From: Saturnia japonica
Taxonomy: Eukaryota; Arthropoda; Insecta; Lepidoptera; Saturniidae
Length of the DNA: 64,000 nt
Reading direction: 5' to 3'
Assembly: GCA_033032175.1 (NCBI GenBank)
Contig: CM065321.1
Coordinates: 8,144,501-8,208,500, forward strand
A program made the position numbers and the translations under genes. Below are positions 22,565 through 34,472 of the stretch, piece by piece (position 1 is the stretch's first letter; every line of letters starts with the position of its first letter). The notes beneath the pieces were generated by a model. It was not told the DNA's origin, searched no databases, and saw only the letters and a list, made by a program, of their open reading frames with translations.

Positions 22565-23398
22565 CTAGGCTTGGGTTGCCGCTAGAGAGGGTGGACGTGA
22601 CGGGTGTGCGGGAGCGAAGTTAACCGCCCGTCCTCTGCGGAGAGAACGGTGGCTACGCGGGCGTGGGCGGTGGCACGCTCTGTTTGGAGAGATGGTGGCG
22701 TAGAACGCGTTAGCTGTTTCGGTTTGGTCGGGCGGGTCAGTGAATATATTACGCGGCCGGCGTTTTCTCCGGCAGGCGTTGGGGTCGGGAACATATGAAG
22801 CTGCCGCTTTTATTAGGGGATTCGCGTAGTTCGATGCGGTGTCGAAATAAGAGCGAGAGAGGTGTTTGACATAGGCATGTATCGAAGGAAGGTCCATATC
22901 TCTATGGAGATCATCCATACGAACATACCTAGGGGCGCCGGTAAGGCGGTGAAGAAACCTATTCTGGATGGCTTGTAAGCGTTTCCAATTATATCTTGAC
23001 ATATGTGCGAACACAACGCAGCTATATGTCATAATCGGTCGGATACACATCTTGTAGAGCGTAAGCTTGTGTCTCGTGGACATTTTGCTTGCAGCACATA
23101 ACAGAGGATGCAATCGGGCGAGGGTCCAGGCGGCCCTTTTCCTAACCAGAGTGATGTGGCGTATAAAGGAGAGTCTACTATCTAGGGTTACACCTAGATA
23201 TTTGGTCTCCTTTACCCAGAGGATCGGATTACCGAAGAGTTCAAGGGGATGATCCTTGTGTTTTTTCGGTATCTGTGAGGCGGTTTGGTCGAAGAGCACC
23301 GCTGCGCTCTTTGTGGGGTTTATGGCTATTCGCCAGTCGTTAAACCACTTCCCGAGAGTGGTCACGGCTCTTTGGATTCTACATTTGAGGTGTCCCAT
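22565..23398 (-). pseudogene. Jockey-clade reverse transcriptase, C-terminal part
   Basis: A 277-codon open stretch reads the thumb and C-terminal region of a jockey-clade non-LTR reverse transcriptase: LGKWFNDWRIAINPTKS, the family hallmark KYLGVTLDSRLSF, ARLHPLLC, IRPIMTYSCVVFAH and AIQNRFLHRLTGAPRYVR, then a basic tail. The polymerase core with the FADD-type active site is missing, because the sequence jumps from the pre-RT linker (see 23362-23598) straight to this part. The first ATG is therefore only a chance start within the old frame. The tract has few defects, so the deletion rather than slow decay disabled it. Confidence 0.88.
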
Positions 23399-23598
23399 CT
23401 GTGACTTTTGAACTCGGTTATACGGGCTTTAACCGCTCTCTGGAGTGCGCGTAACCGTGCGCGGTTTGCCTCGGTCGAATAAGAGTCATGCGCACGAGTC
23501 GCAGCGTTCTGCTCCGTCATCAACGCTCGCACGTCGGCAGGGAGTACAAATAATGTGGGAGATGGGCGGCACCTAATGATACAGTACCTACGACCCAC
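23362..23598 (-). pseudogene. Jockey-like LINE, linker region before the deletion
   Basis: 78 codons ending in a stop at 23362. The segment LPADVRALMTEQNAATRAHD followed by NRARLRALQRAVKARITEFK and SHRW is the linker between endonuclease and reverse transcriptase in jockey-type ORF2. After SHRW the frame runs out of phase into the C-terminal part that starts at 23398, so about a kilobase of RT core has been deleted near 23395-23400 with loss of frame. Confidence 0.75.
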
Positions 23599-23662
23599 TC
23601 TCTCTAACTCTTTCTCTCTCTTTCTTTTACATGATGCAGTTGAAATTGTGCGGGTCAGCTAG

Positions 23663-24032
23663 TTTAATTACAAGTGATGAAGTCAACCAGTTGTCTTGTG
23701 ACTCCATGTTAAAACATTTAGATAAATTATAATAATCCGTATTTATGCACATAATTATTATCTATACAAATAAATAATATTTTAAAGCTATTTGTGTGCT
23801 AGGGACTATCTCGTATAAAATATAATTTTGCAATCGATAGTTCGTTTATTCGAGAAAAAATCCAGACAACTATAAACTAAACTATACTTACTAGACTATT
23901 AGACTATAGACGCTATGATTATACATAATACAATAAAAATTTACCAATAGAGTGTTCCTTTTTTGGAAACGGAATCCTTAAAACTTACGTTGTTGCATCT
24001 TGCGCAGCATACAATATAAGTGTTACTGAGTA
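23663..24032. other. AT-rich spacer between Helitron-like elements
   Basis: No gene or recognisable repeat. Confidence 0.5.
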
Positions 24033-24392
24033 CTAGCTGGTAGCCGCGACTTCGTCTGCGTATTACAGGCTGATCTCGGATCACGACAAACCAAAAGAAA
24101 ATCATAGATGGGTTTGTCGCTATGTGTATGGTGGACGCGATCCTTACCATCCCGCTATATTACTGCATATGCACCAGCTGATTTCGGAACACGACAAAGC
24201 AAACAAATCATAGATGGATATTATATTTGTAGGATAACAGTGGTTAAGTTATGATTTTACCAGTATAAAAAGTACCCTATCTGTAATTCAAGGTCATTGA
24301 CTATCTGTGTGACAAATTTCATCTAAGTCCGTTCAGCCGTTGTTGCGTGATTGAGTAACAAACATACAAACAACAAACAAATATTAGTAGAA
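24033..24392 (-). mobile_element. Helitron-like short element
   Basis: On the minus strand it starts near 24392 (TTCTACTAATATTTG) and ends at 24033 with CAGACGAAGTCGCGGCTACC then AGCTAG and T. The GAC/GTC hairpin just before the CTAG end is typical. 360 bp, no frame. A minus-strand frame crossing it is not protein-like. Confidence 0.6.
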
Positions 24393-26904
24393 TGTGGAAC
24401 TTCTTCCAAATATTAATGCTTTGAGGGTTAAACAATAAGAACAACCACATCGGTAACTCGGAGCAAGTATAAAAAAAATGTTATGAAATTCAGACAAACA
24501 TTTTATAAATATTTGCTGTAATTTGTACAGTGATTTATTATTGTGATTTTTAAAATGTTTACTTTATTTTATTTCTATGGGCATTTTGTTAGACATAATA
24601 TTAGGTATAATACTTTTCTGGACCTTTTCGACTTTCGACATTGAACTTGCGATAAGTTTTTTTGCTATAATTATTAGTTATGTTTTCTTTACTTTTTTTT
24701 TTTTGTTGGACTTTTGGTTCGATTTATTATACTGCGTAAAAAGGTATTTTTACTTATAAATGTAATCTTGGGTACTGGCCAGCATCTATTACTATAAATA
24801 TAAACACAATAAAACGATATCGTAGTACAATAGTTCATAATAATAATATTACAAAAAATTCGTGATAACAATGAATGAAACCCTAGAATAATCAAGCACA
24901 ACACAAACTAGGAGCGTGCAGGTGGCGAACTCGGTAATGGCTTTGGTAACTTGATGAATAGGTCGAAACGTGCTCCGGGTACAAAACGCCTCATTCTATT
25001 GCCGTCTCTTCTAAAATATTGCCGAAATCGCCCGCTCAAAATCAGCTAATTCAATGTATAGATTGATTTACTCGCCCATCCGCGAAACGTTTACAAATGG
25101 TTTAATTTCATTTTAAGAAATATAGGATTGTTACATCTCGACACCGTAAAAAGAAAAAGGTTTTACGTTAATAGAGGGGAGAAAATTATAAAATTAATTG
25201 TATTTTCAGGTCGCTCGAAAACATCTAAATTACGTTACTGTAATAATGAAAAAAATCGTGAGCGACATCTATAATATGAAATATCAACTTAAAAATTTCA
25301 GATTTTTTTAAATATGTCAAACGTAAACCATAATTACATGACGATAAAAAAATTAAAAGTAATTTTTTGGACAATTATTAACCATTTTGAAATGTAAAAA
25401 AAATTTAATAACCTTTTAATTTGTTTTATCGAGTTGATTTTTGGTGAGAATTCTTAAAACATTTTAAATTTTCATGTGAAAAGTAAAAAAATATATTTAT
25501 TTTGGTCACCCTAAAATCCTTTGTAATTTTATTAGTTGGGCCTTTGTTAGTTGAGACTAAAAAAACTACGAAACGTCTTGGGAAATTTTCATGACGACAA
25601 GATTTATTGAGATATAGGATTTATCTTTTAGTCCAGTGAAGGGTTTGCTAGTTTAAAGACACAAAAAAATATTCGTAAGAGTAAATAAAAAGATATTCTT
25701 CATTTAGAAGTCTGTACAAAATTTTACTTCTTCTACTCACCGCTAACATGCACATAAGTAATTTATGACAATAATAATTGATAATTTCGTGGTAAATTCA
25801 AATACAATCATTTAAAAGTATTGTTTTGCATGTTTTAGTAGTACATTTAGTTAGTTACATTTATTATTTCTATTCTGTCCTCCATCAAGGGTTCAGGATT
25901 AGCATTTAGGCGCAGTGGAAGACTCCACATCTGAACCTTCTATGGAGTAAAGGGTGACAAAATACTAGCCTACGTTTCGCAGAGCTGCTGAATTTATACT
26001 ACTAACTTTTACAATTTATAATCATTCAAATACACTCACCACTCTCACATTCTGACGGGAGAAGATCCACAATACACAAGTAACAGTCAAGGAGTAGGAT
26101 AGGAATTGTCTAGTCATCAGTGGGTGAAATCGTTATCTCGTCACACCAATTCTTCTCTTGGCGAGATTACAAAGTTTACACAATATCACAATACTTATCA
26201 AATGGCCCAAACGCAGTTAAAACAATATTAAAACGGCGTAGGTACACGTAACATAAGCCTGCACACTAACCTACAAGACAATCACAGGTGGTCGCAATAG
26301 GAGAATGTCTCGTCCCGTGGCCCAAAGACGCGCGTATTTAATCAACTGATAATAATTAACAAGGTTATGTACAAACTACATCGCAAGCTTTTCAAAAAAA
26401 AACTTCTGTCGAGCGCGACAGTTACATAGAGACAACTTGTGTTTCCAGACCGCGATTCCGAACAAGTACTTTTAATAACACATTATTATTAAAAATCGTG
26501 ATGGCCGAATTGACCGATTTTCTTAAAAGTCCTTGTATCCTACAGATATCAGGATCTTTGTTATTTCTACTTCCATTATATATTCCCTTACTTATTTCTC
26601 CGATCCGATATTTAGAGGTACGAGTTACGACATATATCGGCAATTTAATTTAATCAGTAACACTACTTATAGAAACCTGAACCAGTTGATGGCGTCTATT
26701 GGGAAAATTATAGATTTCTTTGTGTTTAAAGTCGTGACTACGTCAAGAATTTGTATGCTGATTAAACTCGTGTCCTCCATCGGAGAAAGCAGTTATCTCA
26801 TACAAATAAAGTGTCAAACAAGAGCCTGACTGTTACCCCAAACAACACTGATTGTTTGCTGTCACCGTAGCCTATGGATGCTTAACACTATAGGTATCAC
26901 TAGC
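24393..26904. other. AT-rich region, nothing assigned
   Basis: Several 60 to 98-codon frames here are strings of I, F, L and Y in very AT-rich DNA or lack any motif. A GC-richer tract at 26280-26340 has no identity. Confidence 0.45.
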
Positions 26905-27060
26905 GTAATGCCGACCTTGAACCCCCTGCCTCAAAGCCTCAGGGAATCCATACTCACTACAAGAACACAACACAAGATTATTTGGCTCATATCTTCTGTA
27001 AGGTAAGTTGGGTTGCCCCAAGTAGTGAGAAATCTTTAAAGAAATTTTTCTTAAAAGTTT
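26905..27060 (+). repeat. Dispersed repeat R4 copy
   Basis: Shares AACACAACACAAGATTATTT, GGGTTGCC and AAGTAGTGAGAA-like words in the same order with 51780-51990 and 59884-60062. Unclassified; frames in it are shadows of the repeat. Confidence 0.5.
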
Positions 27061-27407
27061 ATAAATTACATTGATATTATATATGTAAAATTCAGCAAAT
27101 AATAAAAGCTGCCAGATTACACATGTAAATATTGTCAATGAAAAAGTAGACACCGTTTTTGAACAGGGAAATAGTAACCAGTGGCGAACGATCACGCAAT
27201 AGTTATCTTTGTATGTATGCCCATAATTAATTTTATCACTTACATCAACGTGAGACGATAAGCTCTACGATTATCTCGATTGTCGATTCATTTGTAAAGT
27301 TAATCTTGGCCCACAACTGACCAATATAGAATAGATGACGATGTATTTTTTAACACGCAAACAGGTATATTCTATGTGCATATTATATATACAAGAGACA
27401 GATAATA

Positions 27408-27612
27408 ATACGTCTATTATATTTGAAGTGATTCTTAATATTTATAATAGCATTTTTGTACCATTAATATATTTAGCAATGTCTTAAAATATTGTGTGAT
27501 TGCTTCGAGGTATGGGTGTCCAACAGTATTTTAGGTCAATTGTGAAATATATTAATGGTACAAAAATACCATTATCAAAATTAATAATGACTTCAAATAT
27601 AATAGACGTATT
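27408..27612. repeat. Imperfect inverted repeat (foldback), 67-bp arms
   Basis: Arms at about 27408-27474 and 27546-27612 are inverse complements with a few mismatches; they share ACGTCTATTATATTTGAAGT and TTTTTGTACCATTAATATAT. A 71-base spacer separates them. Either a small foldback transposon or MITE, or a locally formed inverted duplication. No clear target duplication was found. Confidence 0.75.
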
Positions 27613-29515
27613 TCTTTAATCATTCTTTGAGAATAAAATCTACTATGAGAAATAATCACCCTTTCAAAACTATTTTCTTTTAGTTTCACTGAAATATATT
27701 TCAGAGATAAAACTTTATTGAAGTTTTCGCTAAGAACAGCTAAACTTGACGCGAATTCGATCAAATCAATTCGCGCTGGAAAGAATAGACAAGCTGCCAG
27801 TCTAAACTTTACAACTTTACCTTCCAATAAGTTTCTGAGAGGCCGAAATTTAATTGATATTGGATTTGTTACTTTTATCATTTCATCTATCTTAAATAGC
27901 GCTTTATTTATAGTATAAAATATCTCATTTTAAATATTTTACCCGCTTTGCCCTTACCTTCTATGCCTAAAAAATTGTTGGCCTTTAGGTCGCCTTTTTG
28001 GAGAAGGAGAAAGAATTTTTTTTTAAATAGTAGCATAGCATTGTAATGTCACTGTACCTATTAGTAACCACAGTACAATCCTTAAAGAACGACAACTATT
28101 GTTACTTCACATATCCGTAGCAGTCCCCGCAGTAATGCCAGCATTCAAGCCTTTCGACAATTGGATACATACCGGCTGATTCCACTTGAGCTTCCACTTG
28201 GTGGTAAGATTCAGTCGAACACAATTTTCGTGTCCTTCGCCTAATTCTCCTCATTCGCCTCATATCCAAATCAAATAAATGTATATTTTTCTTATTACGA
28301 ATAAAAACCAATTATATTTGGTATAATGTGTTGCATGAAATATAATAATCTATATTTAATTGGAATGAAGTAATATAATATTCCTCCTGTAAGGTTTGGA
28401 AACAGCTTTAAAAGTAACTAATGTAAACGTAGGATACTTTTGCAAATGACTAGGAAATCCTTTCAAACCGTTGCGCGTTGTTTAACGTAAGTGTGAGCAC
28501 CTCAGGATTAGGAATGAACATTTCCGGAAATATTTCCGAAGTTTCAATACTTAACAGAAAGTGTAGGTAATGGAGATTCCAAGGCTACCGGAAATTTTCG
28601 TTTATAGTTGAGAAAATAGAGACGAATATTTATTACAAATTTTTCACTTAAAGTTCTCTATACATAATTACGGCATTAAGCGTTCACGCTACTAATTATA
28701 GCAGGATCAAAGTTGTCGAAATTATTTAAACACACGTATAAAAAAACAGGTCATCTTTACAAGCACGCATGTCCGTCAAGGAAGGCTTAATAAAACCAAA
28801 ATCTTACCTTATCTACTGTATGCATTAATTATTGTAATGTGCAGTTGTTAACAAATGAGTGTATTTTTCATACTGTTTATTGTATGTTGTATATTATTTA
28901 TTATTAAAACAATAAATAATTAATATATTCACATTTGCTACGTGTACAAAAACTGCTCAGCTGACTGAAAAAGATTTCGTATAAGATTAGTTAAATTAGA
29001 AAAAAAAAAATTGAAAAATAAAGTCAATATTGGAAAAAGTTCTTTATTTTTACGACGAAATTATTTTAATTTTTATAAAATATATAGGTACTCTGACTAA
29101 CTTAACAGTCCGAAGAAACTTATATTTATTTAGGATTTAACAAATTGTGTTAACTCAGAGCTATGTTTACACTATGTAATAAACGTCAAGATTAAGAACT
29201 GATTTACTTATGAGAAAGTAGATTAATTGATTATTTAGTCAACAGCATGTTTCAATGGATTAAAATTATTTTTAGCGACCATTATGTCGAGTCAATGCCT
29301 TTTGATACTAGACCGATATCAAAGAAAAGTGAGTATAAAAGATTTTTTTTTTATTAATCTAGATAATCTAATTATTTAACTTAAAATCCTCTGAGGTAAT
29401 TTTTAACAAGAGATACCAATCGCGATAGGTAGCTTAGTAAGTAAATTGATTACCGCACGATTGAAATTAAGAAAAACAAACTTTTCTTTTAATATAAAAT
29501 TATATATACTCATCA
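27613..29515. other. AT-rich region with weak short frames
   Basis: A minus-strand frame of 69 codons at 28102-28311 is GC-richer than its surroundings and has an arginine-rich stretch and a CWHYCGDCYG end, but I do not recognise it and it lacks any supporting signal. The mirror frames at 27552-27918 are low-information. Confidence 0.4.
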
Positions 29516-29913
29516 TCCTAACTTTTAATGTTATAAATGCGAACGTGAGTTTGTTTTGTTTGTTACTCGATCACACAAAAACAGCTTAACGGATTTGGAT
29601 GAAATTTGGCACGCAGATAGCTTATAACCCGGATTAGGGCATAAGATATTATTATTATTATATTATTGTCCAATGCTCTATCTGTATTAATAAAAAATGT
29701 AGTTCTATCTGTACATGTATTTTTTTACAAATTTCCTCATAAACATGTAATATAAAAACACCAATTAAAGCTTAAGACAAAACGGATTAAAAAAATCTAA
29801 ACCAATTTTGGTGAAATTTTGTAACGGGAAGTCATTCTTCAATTGTTATCAAAATTACGAGATGAAACTAACTACTACTGTATAATATCCATAGAGCCGC
29901 GGGCCACCGCTAG
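29516..29913 (+). mobile_element. Helitron-like short element (chimeric with H2)
   Basis: Starts near TCCTAACTTTTAATGTTATA at 29516 and ends with GAGCCGCGGGCCACCGCTAG at 29913, followed by T. From about 29690 it contains the 5' words of family H2 (GTAGTTCTATCTGTACATG), so it is either a chimera or one element inserted in another. Non-coding, about 400 bp. Confidence 0.6.
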
Positions 29914-32375
29914 TGTTACTATATAATTACTGTTAAGTTAATCTTTTTTACGATATTATTCCTAATTTGTTATTAAAATTGTATTTTTACATACATCGTC
30001 GTCGGCAAGTCATCAGAAATTCACTGAAACGCAATTTGAAAGCAGCTTTCAACGTCTGTCATATAAATATTTCCTTTTAATTTGCAAACGCTTAGAATAT
30101 ACAAGTCGTGATTGTACACCCCAAGGAAATGCCTCCCTTGGTACTTATTATTCAGTAGACCCTTAGTCCTTGACTCGGGTCTCTAATTATTTCAAAAGTT
30201 TCAACGACCTATGCTGTTTCATAATTTTTTGCCATATGCGTTTTCACTTAGATATACAAAGGACATGCTGCTTATACTAAATTTAAACTTAAAATTTATT
30301 GAAAAAAATATTGTACGTGTTGTCTCATATAATGAAAGATTTCTTTACATAATGTCGGGATTAAAGACTAGTATAGTTTATATTATAAGGTAAAAGCTTC
30401 CAAAATATTTTGCCCTTCATCTAAATCTATACAACGATATAATTTATTAAGTTTAATCTGTAATTTTATATGACTTGTCTCATTGAAAATATTGTAGGAT
30501 TCATTGTTACTATCACGTAGTTCTGTTTTCTGGAGCTTGAGTTTATTGCAACAACGGCCAAGTCATATAAAATTCCACAACATATAATAAGAATATATTA
30601 ACCTTAACTTAACTTAATTATAATGTTTTAGACTCATATAATTAGGCACAGTAGATTCTAAAGAATGGAATTTACCGAGTAAAAGATAGGCCACATTTTA
30701 GCCAAAATTACTCTTTTTATATCCACTTCCGAGACTTGGCTGTTTATAAGATTTCACTACTTTTTATGGACAAGTCATCTCAATTGAGACTTGGCCCGAT
30801 TTTTACAGTATGTTTTTGTTGGGATTATATTTTTTGTCAAGTTTTTAATAAAAGTGTACCTAAATTACAAGTGTGGTATACTTAAACTTTGTCTATATAT
30901 TTTTCTGTATAATTTGTTTAGTGCTATTTAAAAAGCCTAGATCTCGATAGACGACATTAATACCAAACGATAATTATTGTTATAGTTATTTTAGTATTTA
31001 TTGAGTAAATGAATATTTACAGCAAAATTGAACTTTTAGTATCATTTTTTTGTAAATAAGTCAGTAAAGAATACATAAAATTTAAAAATGAGATTTTTCT
31101 TAAGAATAACAATAACAGCCGCTCATCACGAACCTACTAAAAATACTTTTCGTTTCTAGAGAATGATCAAATACCGTCTGGCGTCAGATTTTTCGTCCTA
31201 TCATGGGATTTAAACCTGATTGTTGTTAAAATACCTACAAAAACACATATAGAAAGTTTTAAATTGACAGAGTTAATGAGTTGCAGAAGTCGCTTAAAAT
31301 ACTAGTTAAAGCAACAAATGCTCCATTTTATGTTACTTTTGTAAACCAAACAAAACAACCTATTAAATAGAACATGACGAATTTATTAAAATGTTATGAA
31401 AGTATGATTTTACGAGTTATTTAAAAATTAAAGAAAAGTTTTTCTTTATAAGAGAACACTGAGGAAATTTTATATAGTCACTAGTCAATAACTGTATATA
31501 AAAAACATCTGTAATGGGATTACAGTTTTAAGGACTCGTGAATATTAAGTTAGAAGGTGTGCCAGTATGTTTTGCTAATCATCCCCTTAAAAATGGGGCA
31601 CACAACGGCAACACTGCTGCATTAAGCAGAAATAGGTAAAGCGGAGGTTCTTCTGCAATATAATGTTGTACAGGTTTTACTACTCTTCAAGTTACAGGTT
31701 AAGTTCAATTAAGATTACATAAACGACAGTCCACGTTTTTTTTTTAAAGAAGTAACCAAATTATCATTTTACCACAATAACGGAGCAGAAAATATAGCAA
31801 TACTTAAAGGATAATATAAATTTTTCAAATACTTTTACAAAGTTTTAACTTAACCATAGATTTATATATATATATATATATACTTTATATCTATGAACAC
31901 AACTCACATTTTAATTTCACGCTAGATATGCATTGAATTTATTCGTATAATCCGAGACGTTAAACTTCGATAACTTTTGATCTGTGATTTGACATGCGGT
32001 TTGATTTATCTAACTAAAGATGATAGACGCTGGTGCAGTCGAATATTAAGTAATGCAACTTGGTTTTCATTTTACAAATAAACGTTGTAATAGTATATGT
32101 GATGAAGCGAAAATTTTATAATTGCAGCTATAAGATACACCAGAAATATCTTCAAGATCGTTGAAGTTGGTTTAATAAATAACCCCGGTTTAAATTTCTA
32201 CCTCGCAGGTACCTAAAGTTTGTGCATTTTAAATGCAGTTTTTTATGTTTTTTCTTACATAGGTATAATATGAAGACCATGGAACTATGATCTTGACTTG
32301 GTCGCTAAAGTATACAAAACTATTAAGCAAACAGTAAGTATATTGCTTTTCGTTCATATCTTTAGCGTTTTAATC
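29914..32375. other. AT-rich region with a (TA)10 tract
   Basis: (TA)10 microsatellite at 31863-31882. A stretch at 31605-31665 (GCATTAAGCAGAAATAGG) looks like an old dispersed repeat. No gene seen. Confidence 0.5.
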
Positions 32376-32570
32376 TCACCTGATGTTAAGTAACGATGTT
32401 GCCCAAGACGGTGATACGCTAAGCCTAGCGAGAAAACTGGCTCTCAAGTGCAGCTATCGAAACACCTATAGGCGCTTGGTGACATCAACTTGAGGATGTT
32501 AGCTAGCTAAGGAGGCATTAAGAAATACCCTACCACCATGCAAACCATAACCACTTAAATGATGGCCAGA
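32376..32570 (+). repeat. Dispersed repeat R3, copy 1
   Basis: CTGATGTTAAGTAACGATGT near the start, then ACTGGCTCTCAAGTGCA-like and CTTGGTGACA words; the same series recurs at 33515-33715. A common, unclassified lepidopteran repeat with a tRNA-less start. Confidence 0.6.
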
Positions 32571-32777
32571 CATAATAACTTTAATTCTCAGTATACCAAG
32601 TCATCATACTAATTTTCGCGACCAATATTTCGCCGTAGCAACAGCACGACTTTGGAATTCGATTCCTATCAACATCCAACAAGCCCACTGTAAAATCCAA
32701 CACAACACTCAATGACTACTATATTATTTATAGGACAAAGAAGAATAAATTTTAAAAAGATACACTAACATATTTAC

Positions 32778-32865
32778 GCCATCGGCGCTCGCCCCCGTGT
32801 GCGTTGAAGCTGTAAAAGCTGTCTAAGGCTACGGGTCCTTATGACAGTCAATTTAAAAAAATTTA
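32778..32865 (+). mobile_element. Short 3' fragment of the jockey-like LINE
   Basis: GCGCTCGCC and GAAGCTGTAAAAGC words of the 22026-22330 tail, in plus orientation, ending in AATTTAAAAAAA. ATTTAC occurs just before the fragment and just after its A-rich tail, a possible 6-bp target duplication. Rearranged relative to the other two copies. Confidence 0.6.
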
Positions 32866-33514
32866 CAAGCAACTGGCTGAGGAACGTCTCTGTCTACACA
32901 AATATAGAACTAAATTGCTCCCATCACTGGGCTTTCGGTGCCTTTAAAGGAGCACTACTGCCGCCGTACCACGAACGATCCTGTGATGTCACATGACATA
33001 CGACAGTCGCGTCATCGTCGAGGAGAGTCATTTGAGTGTCATTTAATATGGTGTTACGTATTTACCTAGACCTAGATGTTTTATTTGTGAAACTCGCCTA
33101 GTGTCTACATTTTTTTAATAATTAATTTTATTTATACTCTTGCAATATTTATTTTTACTTAAATTAAAGGTGAATGTTAAAAAGTTAACAAATCAGGTTT
33201 TTAAATAAGTGGTGGAATAAAAAAGTGAAGAAAAACATTGTATCGTGTAAGCGATGGCAGACGAGGGCAGGCGTGGCGGCGTCCACCATCCGCCATCAAA
33301 GTGATTAATTACCCAGGAGATTTATGACGCAGCAAACCGATTACTCGTGTCGATAACACAATACAGAGCCCGGGAGCTACACTCCAATGTCAATTCAGTA
33401 AGTCGAAATAGGTTTTTCCTTTTCTGTTGTCATGTCGGTTAATTCCCTATACTTACTGATTGAAATTTAAAATTTAGATTTGAATTTTAAAAATTCTTTA
33501 TTCTATTATCGTTA
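32866..33514 (+). other. Possible 5' exon region, weak
   Basis: About 32985-33400 is richer in CpG than its surroundings. At 33254 an ATG in good context (GCGATGG) opens 16 codons (MADEGRRGGVHHPPSK) ending at TGA 33302-33304. A GT at 33301 could be a splice donor but matches poorly (GTGATT). A better donor, GTAAGT, lies at 33398. It could be the first exon or leader of a host gene, or chance. Confidence 0.2.
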
Positions 33515-33715
33515 TTGCCACAATCTCAACTGATGTTAAGTAACGATGTGGCTCAAGATGGTAACACTCTCAGCCTATTGTCGGAACTGGCTTAGTGCAA
33601 CTGCCAACCACACGAATAAGTACTTGGCGACAGATTTTCAACTTGAGAGTTGTAGTTTGTTAGTCAGGCAGGCAGGTTTAGAAAATGCCTTAAACTCATG
33701 CTAATGGTTTCATAA
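33515..33715 (+). repeat. Dispersed repeat R3, copy 2
   Basis: Same orientation and same word order as 32376-32570 (CAACTGATGTTAAGTAACGA, then GGAACTGGCTTAGTGCA). The two copies lie 1.1 kb apart. Confidence 0.6.
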
Positions 33716-34233
33716 CAATAATTTCTTTCACCGCAAGCTCATGCTCGATTTAGGAATTCGAAACCACATCGAAAATTATGAATTAAAAAAAAGCGAGGCG
33801 TCATGGAAAGCATTGCAGATGTGATTCATCTAAATTTGACTTATTTTTTAAATGTAAAATAAAAACAAATTGTATTTATTTTATACATATAGATATATGA
33901 TTAATATATAGTATAAGATAAATATATTTTAATAATCAGTTTTAATTTTTACAGTAGGTATTGTTAAATTCACTTATACTCATTAATATTCACGAATAAC
34001 CAATAAGGTTAACTTAGCAAACCACGCCGATACATTAAAATTTAAGTAAAGTAGTGAGTGTGTGTAGTAGACAGAGAAGCGTTCAGTATTATATTGAGTG
34101 AGAGGGGAGCGCCAAGTCAGAAAGAGCCGACCAGACGATACCATAATGATGAATTTGCCCTTTAGATGTTAAGAATTAGGTAAAAAAGAAGAACACCTAA
34201 CAATAATCATCGTTTTATATCTTTATAGAAATA
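33716..34233. other. Spacer, no gene seen
   Basis: A purine-rich tract at 34045-34130 (agtgagtgtgtg and gagaggggagcg words) stands out from AT-rich DNA without further signal. Confidence 0.45.
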
Positions 34234-34278
34234 CTAGCTACCACCCGCGACTTCGTACATGTTCATTACAATGTGACT

Positions 34279-34472
34279 TGTAGCGACATCTACATAGCGA
34301 CACACAGCGTCATCTATCGAGCCACATACGACGCATCCTACATCGCACTATAGAAATTAACTCTTCGATTGAGTGTATATACAAGAACCCGACTACAACC
34401 GTTGGGCAGCTGCCCGCCAGACATAACACCCGTCTGGTCGGAGGATCCTCCCTTTGCGATAGTTCTTCTACA
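34279..34472 (+). repeat. Left LTR of the TRIM
   Basis: 194 bp, TG...CA ends, 193/194 identical to the right LTR. A TATATA-like word (GTGTATATACAAG) at about 34372 could serve as its promoter. Confidence 0.88.

Larger units (their letters stand above)
22026..23636 (-). mobile_element. Jockey-like LINE, 5'-truncated and internally deleted, nested in H3
   Basis: The 16-base T run at 22026-22041 is the poly(A) tail of a minus-strand LINE. Its 3' untranslated end (about 22042-22330) recurs as short copies at 32778-32865 and 53224-53325. Coding sequence lies at 22565-23598. The start is truncated near 23600-23636, in a GA-rich stretch. Flanks share an ATGCAG word (about 22010 and 23632), a possible but imperfect target duplication. 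Confidence 0.8.
21396..23662 (+). mobile_element. Helitron-like element H3 carrying a nested LINE
   Basis: The 5' end is TCTATACTAATATTATAAAG at 21396, preceded by A. The 3' end is TGTGCGGGTCAGCTAG at 23662, followed by T, so the element sits between A and T as Helitrons do. Without the LINE at 22026-23636 it is roughly 0.65 kb and non-coding. Internal words (AGATATCACA, TGCGTGCGCTGCGTCAATGG) are those of a widespread lepidopteran non-autonomous family; part of its middle recurs at 55990-56320. The LINE sits close to its 3' end and separates the last 26 or so bases from the body. Confidence 0.65.

Noticed and set aside
28102..28311. 69-codon minus-strand frame with a cysteine-rich end
   Set aside because: No recognised domain, no promoter or splice signal, and similar lengths arise by chance on both strands in this window.
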